The position numbers and the translations under genes were made by a program. DNA of 64,000 bases from Burkholderia sp. Ac-20365. GTDB taxonomy: Bacteria > Pseudomonadota > Gammaproteobacteria > Burkholderiales > Burkholderiaceae. Each line of letters begins with the position of its first letter. The first letter of the stretch is position 1. Below, piece by piece: positions 17,004 through 24,058 of the stretch. The stretch covers positions 1-64,000 of the forward strand of contig NZ_JAAGPI010000017.1 of NCBI RefSeq assembly GCF_017104715.1. Reading direction: 5' to 3'. The notes below the pieces were generated by a model. The model was not told the origin of the DNA, made no database searches, and was given only the letters and a program-made list of their open reading frames with translations.

Positions 17004-18353
17004 TCAGGCAGCTCGCGATTGGCTCAGTGTGAACGCGAGTAGATCGCCGTCCGTCGGCTCGCCCCATGTCTTGCGAGCGAGCCAGTCGAAGAAAGCCGTT
17101 TCCGTCAGCTTCGACTCCAGCCCACGTCGACGCCAATCGTCGCGCAGGTGAGCGCCGAGGCCCGGTAGCTCATCTTCCTCGAACGAATGCCGGGCAACTT
17201 CGCGCTCACCATCGCCCTGCTCTTCGTACAGCGCCTGCGCTTCCTTGCGCCGATGCGCCATGTACTCGCCGAGCAACCGCGCTTTCAGATCGTCTGCAGG
17301 CACGCCTGCGGAGCCTTTGCCGGCCGGTGCCGAAGGCAACGCATCGACGGGCGGTGCATAGCCCTTCTTCAACGCGTCCTTGAACAGCGCTGGCGCGCTG
17401 CGCACAGGAGGCAGCGTCGTGCTGCGCATCCGCTGCTCGGTCATTTGCAGCGCCGCGCGAATCCGGTTTTCCTCACTATCCGCGTACAGCGTCTGAGCTT
17501 CCTTGAGCGGAATGCCGATCTTCACCATCCGGTCGACGAGCGTGCTGTCGAAAACATTGGGATGCTCATCGAGCGCTAGCATAGGCTGCTTGCGCTCGGT
17601 CACGCGGAACTGGATTTCGGCCACCCGACGACCTTCGCGATGTTCAATCAGTTCAACGAAGATATTGGTGACGGCATTTACTTCCGCGATTGCCGGACGC
17701 AGGTAGTCGCGCTTGAAGTATTTGTACTCGCGCTTGGCTTCATCGCCGGCTTCGGTGTCGGGTGTGCCCGACAGGATGGGTCGCCACCATTCCCACGCCT
17801 CACGCATCGTCAGATGGCTCGGGTTGGTCAGGTAACGCACGCAGATTTCGTAGAGCGCGAGTCCCGCACTGCTGCGCAACTGGCTTTGGAACTGCAGACT
17901 CAGGCGTGCGTATTGCACGGGGTCCAGCAGTTTCTTCTTGATCTTTGGCGCGAACGAGAATTCGACCCAGACGCGGCGCGTCGCCGGATCTTCGAGAATT
18001 TCCGCATCGGCGATCAGCGTCGAGATACCCCACTTGCGGCCGGGCTTCTGACTGGATGTTCCCTGACTCCATTCGACCTGCACGGAAACCATGCGGCGCA
18101 AATGCTCCTTGACGAGGGCGGTGTCGTTCGAATCGAACGCGGAGTTGGCGACGATGTCCGAGAGCAGCGCGCGATACGTGTCGCCCGATTCGTCCGCCTG
18201 CTGCGCGACGGCTAGCAAGACGTTGAACAGTTTGCGGGTGAGCAGCGTGATTTTGCCGCTCTTGGGCTGAATGGCGATCGCCTCGACGGCTTTGCGCAAT
18301 TCGGCGGAGCTTGGGCTCACCACATCGGTTTTTTTCGCGCGCTTCGTAGCCAT
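17004..18353 (-). CDS. rep: Replication initiator protein, Rep_3 (RepB-like) family
   Basis: The 449-residue protein resembles the Rep_3 initiators of plasmids and Burkholderia secondary chromosomes. It has a first winged-helix part (about residues 20-150; KITLLTRKLFNVLLAVAQQ, SNDTALVKEHLRRMVSVQVEW) and a second one (about 160-270; LQFQSQLRSSAGLALYEICVRYL, YKYFKRDYLRPAIAEVNAVT). A long C-terminal tail contains WRRRGLESKLTETAFFDWLARK. Rep_3 proteins bind iterons and open the origin. The iteron array lies directly upstream and an inverted TCACC/GGTGA repeat sits in the promoter region, which suggests autorepression. The start at 18353 is preferred because the 11 residues before it are not typical. 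Confidence 0.92.
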   Translation of the reverse strand: MATKRAKKTDVVSPSSAELRKAVEAIAIQPKSGKITLLTRKLFNVLLAVAQQADESGDTYRALLSDIVANSAFDSNDTALVKEHLRRMVSVQVEWSQGTSSQKPGRKWGISTLIADAEILEDPATRRVWVEFSFAPKIKKKLLDPVQYARLSLQFQSQLRSSAGLALYEICVRYLTNPSHLTMREAWEWWRPILSGTPDTEAGDEAKREYKYFKRDYLRPAIAEVNAVTNIFVELIEHREGRRVAEIQFRVTERKQPMLALDEHPNVFDSTLVDRMVKIGIPLKEAQTLYADSEENRIRAALQMTEQRMRSTTLPPVRSAPALFKDALKKGYAPPVDALPSAPAGKGSAGVPADDLKARLLGEYMAHRRKEAQALYEEQGDGEREVARHSFEEDELPGLGAHLRDDWRRRGLESKLTETAFFDWLARKTWGEPTDGDLLAFTLSQSRAA

Positions 18354-18421
18354 GCGTCGAGTCGGGAAGAGATTTCGCGAAAGCATACCGGCTGTGGTGA
18401 TGCACGTCTATAGCACCTCTC

Positions 18422-18438
18422 TCACCTACCTGGGGTGA
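18422..18438. promoter_or_regulatory. Inverted half-iteron repeat, possible Rep operator
   Basis: TCACC and GGTGA (7-base spacer) face each other 69-85 bases upstream of the rep start. TCACC is the conserved end of the iterons. In iteron plasmids Rep dimers bind such inverted half sites and repress their own gene, and a similar role here is inference. Confidence 0.5.
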
Positions 18439-18474
18439 AATCGGTTTACGTCACCTGACTCACCAGCGACGGGT

Positions 18475-19929
18475 CCCGAAAAGCCTCACCTTGGATCGCC
18501 CGACGCCTGTTCTGGCATCGTTGATACTCGTGGGCCAGGTGTAAACCGTGTCGACTCGCGTCCTTTTCAACCCGGCCGATCGACTCCCGAAAGTACTCAC
18601 CACTACGAACGTCGCAAATATACGACTCGATTTCTTGATTAGCGTCAGCTGGACGCAAGGGCGCGCGGTGCTCGCCTGCACGGGAGAGCCGCCCGCCGTT
18701 TCGCGGCACTTCTATTTCTTTCGCTTTAACAGGGAGGAGCATGGATCCGGCCTAGTATGTGGCCGGACAGACATTGGACAGCCTTCTAGTGCCCGAGCGC
18801 GTCCGCACGCACCGCGGATCCATTCGTTCGCAAACTCGATGTCGCGCTCCCGATACAGGAAGCTTGCAGACGGCCAGCGACGCGCCACCTCTCGCGACCG
18901 GCGTGCGTAAACGCGACTCGAGCAATGGTCCCGAATATTCTCACCTTCACCGGGACGCAATCCACTACAGGCCAGCGTTCCTCGCCTGAACCACGAGTCG
19001 GCGGCGCCGATTCGCTCCTGAAAATCCTCACCTTTAGCCGCCATCGTCGGAAATCAGCGACGAGCCGACCTCCGGCGTACTGGCTCCCGGATATGCTCAC
19101 CTTGACGAGGAAATGACAAAAATCCATTTAAATTCAATTACTTAAAATATAGCAATGTTGACCATTTTTCATGCGATGCGCTGAACACTCCCCGAAAATT
19201 CTCACCATTAGCCAACAGCGCGGGAAACCTATGCTCAAAAACTGGGCGTCCAAAACTCCCGAAAATTCTCACCTGCACCAAAATGTTCGGGACCAACGCC
19301 GCTCGACAATACCCGCATCAGCACTGCTTATCCGCGACGACGGTCAGTTTACCTATCCCGAATTTCCTCACCTTTGCGTTCAAACGGGTCTTTTACTCCC
19401 CCTGAAAACGCTCACCTTTTGATTTTTCCGGGTGCATTCTGGCGCAAGAAATGCGTGTCTTTTTCGGGTCCTGAATTCGCTCACCTTTGGATTTTATGCG
19501 CTGTAAAAGCGAATTTCGGCTCCCTTTGGACCTCGCAAACTCCCGTAAAACCTCACCTTTTCGTCTAGTCAGGCGAAATCTCACACGAAAACGGCTTCTT
19601 AACCCCGAAAAACCTCACCTTCGAATCCATTTTTCTCCTGTGAGCGCTCACCGAACACGTTTCGAGCTCGTGAAATCGTTCAAAAACGCGCGCCAGGCAG
19701 CCTCCTGAATCCCCTCACCGCGTTCCGTTATCGCAAAAACAGGCGAATCAGCGTTTACGGGGCACAGATCAGCCGCGGTTCCCGAAAACCTTCACCTATC
19801 CTCGCAACTGGCCATCAGGGTGTTCCCGAAGCCACTCACGATCTTTCCTGAGATAGCTCACCACTATCCCCGAACCCCATCACTGCGCTATCCTGCCGAA
19901 GCTCACCATGATTCCCGTAAAGCTTCACC
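18475..19929 (-). repeat. Irregular iteron array (18-19 copies)
   Basis: The unit, read on the minus strand, is GGTGAG-N4-TTCGGG, usually preceded by AA. Perfect cores start at plus-strand positions 18475, 18586, 18931, 19191, 19258, 19357 and 19605. Cores with one mismatch start near 19017, 19086, 19401, 19470, 19542, 19704, 19781 and 19824. Weaker ones start near 19847, 19869 and 19914, with a fragment near 19895. All point the same way. Spacing is irregular (roughly 22 to over 300 bases), unlike the 19-22 base phasing of classic plasmid iterons. The likely ligand is the Rep protein encoded alongside. Confidence 0.88.
19113..19172. other. AT-rich patch, candidate DNA unwinding element
   Basis: About 60 bases of mostly A and T (including TTTAAATTC and TTAAAATATAG) lie within the iteron array, flanked by iterons ending near 19101 and starting at 19191. 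An AT-rich unwinding element beside iterons is the usual origin design. The function is inferred. Confidence 0.5.
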
Positions 19930-19971
19930 CGATTGCCTGTCGAGCCTTATCCAGTAAGGCTTTTGCCTGGC

Positions 19972-20184
19972 GTTAACGTAGTTAACTAAGGTTCAAAGGT
20001 GTTTACTTTTATTACTCTCTAGAACCGCCCCGCGAGTCTTCCGAAAAACGAAGAATCGACACCCAAACCCTCACGCACTTCCGTGAAACAGTGCCAAACC
20101 AATCTGCAAACACGGAAATCCATTCGTTAACAATAACTTAGTGGCCACTCTTCGTTTTGTTTCACGAATCAGGTGGCACTGTTC
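19972..20184. promoter_or_regulatory. kfrA upstream region with inverted repeats
   Basis: GTTAACGTAGTTAAC (19972-19986) is a double GTTAAC palindrome. AACAGTGCCA (20087-20096) and TGGCACTGTT (20174-20183) are an exact 10-base inverted pair separated by 77 bases. The first sits in GTGAAACAGTGCCA, and a further GTTTCAC lies just before the second arm. KfrA-type proteins are known to autorepress, so these are candidate operators for the downstream gene. Confidence 0.5.
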
Positions 20185-20313
20185 AAGCGAACACGCGTAA
20201 TCGAAGCCTTACCAGCTACCTTGTGGCGAGAAAGACGCACAGAAACCAAAAAACGTATCAAACACTACGTAAATTGTTATTATTCGTCGAATTCATGCAG
20301 CGCAGAGAGAACC

Positions 20314-21519
20314 ATGAACCTCGACGAAGAACGCCAGGCCATCCGAAAAGAACTCGACACGTTGCGCGCAAACGGCGCCCGCCGACAGGAATTATCCCTC
20401 CACGCCTGCAAGCGTCTTTTCTTCGATCTTGGTATCCGGCCATCCATGGCCGCTGTCAGAGACCTGACACAAACAGGTAGCGCAAGCGATATCCCGAAAG
20501 ACATCGACAGCTTTTGGGAGCGCATTCGATCTGCGTCGCGCGTGCGCGTCGGCGCTGGTGTCATTCCTAAAGCGCTAGAAGAGAAAGCAGGCGAATTGCT
20601 CGGCGCGTTGTTTGAAGACGCATTGATTCATGCCAAAGCGTCGCTCGATGAAGAGCGCCACGAACTTCAGACGTTACGCGCTGCAGCTGAACGCGATTCG
20701 CATGAAGGCAAGATTCGAAAAGAAGTGTCTGAAGAGGCTATTCAACGCAGCGAGTCACGCGCAGACGCTGCCTGGGAACGCGTTCGCGTTCTTGAAACTC
20801 AACTTGCCGCAGCCAATACCAGCGGATCGGCACATCAGGAAGGATTGAAATCTTCGGTGCGCCGGCTTGAAGCCGAAAACGAGTCGCTTCATAAGCGTCT
20901 CGACACCGAGCAGTCGACGAATGCAGGTCTGCGGGACCGCCTCGATGCACTGCATGGTGAGATGCGCCAAAACGCGGAGCACTACGCTCAACAGATCAAG
21001 GATGCGGTCGCGGAAGCCGAGCGCCGCGTGAAGCCCATGCTCGTCGAACTTGATTCGTTGCGTGCAATGGCGGCGACGTATCAGGCCGGCGTACGCGATG
21101 CGAACAGGAAGGAATTCGACTTCATCCAGCAACTGGCTGCCGCCAAAGCCCGCGGGGACAGGCTCGAAGCGCAAATGCGCGAGCAGTCGGACGAACTCGA
21201 TCTCCTGACTCGCCAGATGGCTGCGCTGCGTGCCCAGCAAGGCATCGATCCCGGCATCGCGCAATTGCTGTGTCAGCTTGCTAGCAATGGAAAATTAAGC
21301 GGCGAAGAACTGGAGTCGATCGGCACGGCGGTCGATGGACATGTCGCGCTGCCAGCGCGCTGCCCAAAATGCGTCGAAGGTGAGCCGGAGCTTTCGCAGG
21401 TCGATCACCACTACGAATTGCTTTGCCCCGAGTGCGAGCATTCGTCGGGAACGGGCGCTTCCCGGTTGGCGGCCGTGACGCGCTTCATGTCCACGGGGAA
21501 AACGTCAGCATTGACCTGA
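20314..21519 (+). CDS. kfrA: KfrA-like DNA-binding coiled-coil protein
   Basis: The 401-residue protein has an N-terminal helical DNA-binding domain of the KfrA_N kind (about residues 1-110; GARRQELSLHACKRLFFDLG, IRPSMAAVRDLTQTGSASD). A long coiled coil follows (about 120-345) rich in Ala, Glu, Arg and Gln. The C-terminus has two CxxC pairs (ARCPKCVEGE, LLCPECEHSS), suggesting a small zinc ribbon. KfrA proteins act in plasmid stability and nucleoid-like complex formation and repress their own promoter. The start at 20314 fits the domain beginning, and a frame continues 47 codons further upstream into the inverted repeats. Confidence 0.85.
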   Translation: MNLDEERQAIRKELDTLRANGARRQELSLHACKRLFFDLGIRPSMAAVRDLTQTGSASDIPKDIDSFWERIRSASRVRVGAGVIPKALEEKAGELLGALFEDALIHAKASLDEERHELQTLRAAAERDSHEGKIRKEVSEEAIQRSESRADAAWERVRVLETQLAAANTSGSAHQEGLKSSVRRLEAENESLHKRLDTEQSTNAGLRDRLDALHGEMRQNAEHYAQQIKDAVAEAERRVKPMLVELDSLRAMAATYQAGVRDANRKEFDFIQQLAAAKARGDRLEAQMREQSDELDLLTRQMAALRAQQGIDPGIAQLLCQLASNGKLSGEELESIGTAVDGHVALPARCPKCVEGEPELSQVDHHYELLCPECEHSSGTGASRLAAVTRFMSTGKTSALT

Positions 21520-21553
21520 TCTCAATCAGGCGCGTTTCCGCGAACGCGTTCGA

Positions 21554-21593
21554 GGTGAGCGTTTGCAGGAGCCCAAAGGTGAAGGTTTACGGG
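21554..21593 (+). repeat. Two degenerate iterons between kfrA and the recombinase-like gene
   Basis: GGTGAG-CGTT-TGCAGG (21554-21569) and GGTGAA-GGTT-TACGGG (21578-21593) each match 10 of 12 core positions and lie 24 bases apart, in the 80-base gap between two convergent genes. The orientation is opposite to the array and the same as most dispersed copies. Confidence 0.55.
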
Positions 21594-21599
21594 GGACTT

Positions 21600-22658
21600 C
21601 TAGCCGTCGTCCCGCATCTGACTGGGGTCTTCGAGAGAAGTCGGCGCTTCTTCGCGCTGCATCTGCGCATCGATCTGTTCCTGATCGTTCCAGTTCTTCC
21701 ATGCGCGATGCAGCCGATTTGCGGAAACGGCCTGTGCGAATCCAAGCCATTGCCCGACGACGTCTGGTTCCACCCCGCTTTCGAACAGATCGGCCGCGAA
21801 TGAATTGCGCAACGTGTGCGGACTCGCGCGCGCGTCGCGCGCCTGGCTGATTCCGGCCGCTTCGATGAGCGCATCGACGGCGCGAAGCATTGTCGCTTTG
21901 TGCATCGGACGTCCGGATGGCGAAGCGGGAAAAACCAGTTCGCCCGGCAATCCGGCTTCCCTACGTTCGTCGAGCCACGCGTCGAGCACGGAGACCGCGA
22001 ACGGCGCGAGGCGCGTTCTGCGTGTGAACAACGGGTTGGACGCCTCGATTACGACCCACGGCGAACTGGTCATCACGCAACTAACCGAAAGCGTGCGAGC
22101 CTCGCCCGTCTTGATTCCGCCACCCAGGAACACAGCGATCAATGCGCGGTCGCGACGCTCGCGCCAGCGCTGCGCGGAAGTCATGTCAGTCACGGGCGAA
22201 AACAGATAAGCGATCAACGCGGAACGTTCTCCAATGGAAAGAAATCCCGTCGGCTCGTTGTCGCGTGCATTGCGCCATTCTGCTTCGCCATCCTGAGCAA
22301 TGAACCGGGCGGGATTGGTCGACGCAAGTTCGATCTCACGCACATGATCGAGCACACGTTCGATCAGTCGCAAATACCGCGCGCGTTGCGGTTTCCGGAT
22401 AGACAAGCCTCCGACGAATTCTGCAATCGACGGCATGTCGACCGTGACGAGATTCTTATGTCGTGCCTGCAGCCACTCAAGAAACAGTCCCCACTGGGCG
22501 CGATACACGTCGGCCGACGAGTTCCGAAAGTTTTGGCCGGCCAGCCATGCGTCGAACGCGGCACGGGGATCGACCAGCCAGTCCTGACGTTCGCGATCGA
22601 ACAGATCATCGCTGGAGGTGGATGTTCCAGCGGAGCCAACGGGATCGATGGAGACCAT
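21600..22658 (-). CDS. Tyrosine-recombinase-like protein with altered catalytic residues
   Basis: The 352-residue protein has the two-domain layout of tyrosine recombinases: a SAM-like core-binding domain (about 33-125) and a catalytic-type domain (about 140-330). Box II is recognisable as SPHTLRNSFAADLF (H281, R284). However, the box I Arg aligns with K183 (GGIKTGEA), the second His/Trp with F307 (WLGF) and the nucleophilic Tyr with H317 (NRLHRAW). No Tyr lies near the expected position. Strand cleavage therefore looks impossible by the usual mechanism, which suggests a DNA-binding or architectural role at this origin. It is convergent with kfrA. Confidence 0.82.
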   Translation of the reverse strand: MVSIDPVGSAGTSTSSDDLFDRERQDWLVDPRAAFDAWLAGQNFRNSSADVYRAQWGLFLEWLQARHKNLVTVDMPSIAEFVGGLSIRKPQRARYLRLIERVLDHVREIELASTNPARFIAQDGEAEWRNARDNEPTGFLSIGERSALIAYLFSPVTDMTSAQRWRERRDRALIAVFLGGGIKTGEARTLSVSCVMTSSPWVVIEASNPLFTRRTRLAPFAVSVLDAWLDERREAGLPGELVFPASPSGRPMHKATMLRAVDALIEAAGISQARDARASPHTLRNSFAADLFESGVEPDVVGQWLGFAQAVSANRLHRAWKNWNDQEQIDAQMQREEAPTSLEDPSQMRDDG

Positions 22659-22759
22659 AAACTATGCTTCCGTTAGTTGCGTCAAAATCATTGTAGCCGG
22701 TACAAGACCGGACGTCTGTCAGGCGGCTCGGCGCGCGAGGTTTGGTCAGCCGCGCAGAC

Positions 22760-22773
22760 TTTACGCGCATAAA
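22760..22773. other. parS-like site 5, right of the origin
   Basis: TTTACGCGCATAAA differs from the consensus palindrome at one base. It lies about 100 bases upstream of the recombinase-like gene and on the other side of the origin from the four perfect sites. Confidence 0.65.
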
Positions 22774-22815
22774 CTCTCGCCGCCTGAGCCCGACCCTCAA
22801 CGGGTCCCCGGTTGC

Positions 22816-23214
22816 TCAACCACCCCACGCTCTGCCGACTGCCCGGTCTCGGGCCACAACCATAGTGTCGATTGCAGTCGACTTCGATTTCGCCGCCTCG
22901 TCATAGGCAGCAACAGCGAACGCGAAGACAGCCGGCAGCGCATTCGAGCGGCCGAAATCGACGCAGTCATCTGTTTCGGGAAACTGGAAATCGTCGGGCC
23001 GTTGGAACAGCCCGAGCATGAAGGGATCGTGACGGCTGGCGAACCCGAGATCCGCAAGCGCTTCTGCTTCGATCGCATGCAGAAGCCGCCATGTCAGCGG
23101 CACCTGCTGCACGATATACCGGCGCGCGATGTGCCGGACGATGTGTTCGAGGTCACGCGCTGCGGACTTGAAGCGCAGCGCAGCCAGATCCTGTTCGTTG
23201 TTCAACTCATTCAT
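22816..23214 (-). CDS. Unknown protein under a LexA-type box
   Basis: The 132-residue protein is not recognised with certainty; it may belong to a Burkholderia-restricted DUF family. It is mostly helical by eye, with a conserved-looking block ARDLEHIVRHIARRY followed by TWRLLHAIEAEALADLGF and an acidic middle (DDFQFPETDDCVDFGR). There is no signal peptide or membrane segment. The start at 23214 is preferred because GGAGCCG precedes it. The SOS-box-like palindrome at 23239-23258 lies 25 bases upstream, which predicts damage induction. It stands alone between the recombinase-like gene and the XRE regulator. Confidence 0.7.
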   Translation of the reverse strand: MNELNNEQDLAALRFKSAARDLEHIVRHIARRYIVQQVPLTWRLLHAIEAEALADLGFASRHDPFMLGLFQRPDDFQFPETDDCVDFGRSNALPAVFAFAVAAYDEAAKSKSTAIDTMVVARDRAVGRAWGG

Positions 23215-23238
23215 TCTTCGGCTCCGTCGGACTGCGTA

Positions 23239-23258
23239 TACTGTACAAACATACAGTA
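23239..23258. promoter_or_regulatory. LexA (SOS) box
   Basis: TACTGTACAAACATACAGTA contains CTGT-N8-ACAG with two extra matching bases on each side (TACTGT/ACAGTA), the classic proteobacterial LexA operator form. It overlaps the expected promoter of the leftward unknown gene starting at 23214. Confidence 0.78.
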
Positions 23259-23300
23259 TTGACTGCAACCGGGGAGTACGCCAAAGAATAGCGATTCAGG

Positions 23301-23915
23301 CTACCCGTGAATGACAACAAGCAACGCTTTCGCCTCGCCTTTGCCGCCGTTGCGTATCGCGTGCGGCTCGTCGGCGACGTAACGCGCGGTGTCGGCGGCT
23401 TTCAGGCGCTTCGTCGTCCCTGCCGCGTCGATATCGATCGTGCCGTGCAAAACCGTCAGGTGCTCGCGCGTCCCGGGCTCGTGCGCGCTCGACACCAGCG
23501 CACCACCGGGTTGCAGCGTCAGTTCATACCACTCGAACTTGCCGGCCAGTTCAATCGGTCCCCAAACGCGCAACTGATATTTCGCTTCGTGGCCGCTCAG
23601 CGTCGGAATCTCGTGCGGCCCGGACACCGCAATCGGATCCGGCGCCTTCTGCGGCGCGAACAGCGAATCGAGGCTCACACCCAACGCGTTCGTCAGCCGC
23701 CATGCAACCGCAATCGTCGGATTCGCCTTGTCCCGCTCGATTTCCGACAACATCGATTTCGACACGCCCGCTGCGCGCGACAGATCGTCGAGCGTCATTT
23801 TGCGTTCACTGCGCAACCGCTGAATCTGCTCGCCGACGCGCGGCGGCGCCGATATCGACTGCGCGGCCGTCGTCGCCGTAGTCGACGAACTCCTGCGCGT
23901 TCCCGAACTTGCCAT
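23301..23915 (-). CDS. XRE-family regulator with C-terminal cupin
   Basis: The 204-residue protein has an HTH of the Cro/CI type at about residues 27-82 (GEQIQRLRSERKMTLDDLSR, SKSMLSEIERDKANPTIAVAWRL) and a cupin sensor domain at about 120-200. This architecture is common in regulators of amino acid and amine metabolism. It is divergent from kbl-tdh, so it probably controls threonine or glycine catabolism and its own gene through the palindromes at 23939-23974. The ligand is not known. Confidence 0.88.
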   Translation of the reverse strand: MASSGTRRSSSTTATTAAQSISAPPRVGEQIQRLRSERKMTLDDLSRAAGVSKSMLSEIERDKANPTIAVAWRLTNALGVSLDSLFAPQKAPDPIAVSGPHEIPTLSGHEAKYQLRVWGPIELAGKFEWYELTLQPGGALVSSAHEPGTREHLTVLHGTIDIDAAGTTKRLKAADTARYVADEPHAIRNGGKGEAKALLVVIHG

Positions 23916-23938
23916 TTCCAGACCTATCGTTTAGAGTT

Positions 23939-23974
23939 GTTCGACATATCGAACTTTAGTTCGAAAAAACGAAA
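23939..23974. promoter_or_regulatory. Operator-like palindromes between the XRE gene and kbl
   Basis: GTTCGACATATCGAAC (23939-23954) is a palindrome with perfect 6-base arms. GTTCGAAAAAACGAAA (23959-23974), one helix turn pair further, has TTCG/CGAA arms. The spacing of about 20 bases between centres suggests two bound dimers on the same DNA face. The divergent XRE/cupin protein is the likely binder. Confidence 0.6.
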
Positions 23975-24058
23975 ATTTCCGATAAAACCGAAGCCGACTA
24001 TAACAGGCCGGCGCGCCGCATGGTGCGCTGCAGAGCCGGCCATTCAAGGAGCCGTTTC

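Larger units (their letters stand above)
18354..20313. other. Candidate replication origin of the replicon
   Basis: This gene-free stretch of nearly 2 kb lies between the divergent rep and kfrA genes. It contains 18-19 iterons, an AT-rich patch at about 19113-19172, an inverted repeat near the rep start and inverted repeats upstream of kfrA. Open frames inside it are short and overlap the repeats, so they are not called. No DnaA box was seen here. Origin function is inferred from gene context and repeat content. Confidence 0.8.

Noticed and set aside
19492..19508. TTTTATGCGCTGTAAAA, resembling parS
   Set aside because: The outer arms pair but the core differs from TATGCGCATA; kept only as a possible weak site within the origin.
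19171..19708. Short frames within the iteron array
   Set aside because: They consist largely of repeated iteron sequence and have no ribosome-binding sites or family similarity.
18475..19929. Repeat array considered as a CRISPR array
   Set aside because: Units are only 16-20 bases, spacing is irregular, and there are no cas genes; the context of rep and parAB fits iterons.
21600..22658. Integrase as a sign of an integrated prophage or genomic island
   Set aside because: No phage genes, attachment repeats or tRNA are near, catalytic residues are lost, and the gene sits within the replicon maintenance block.
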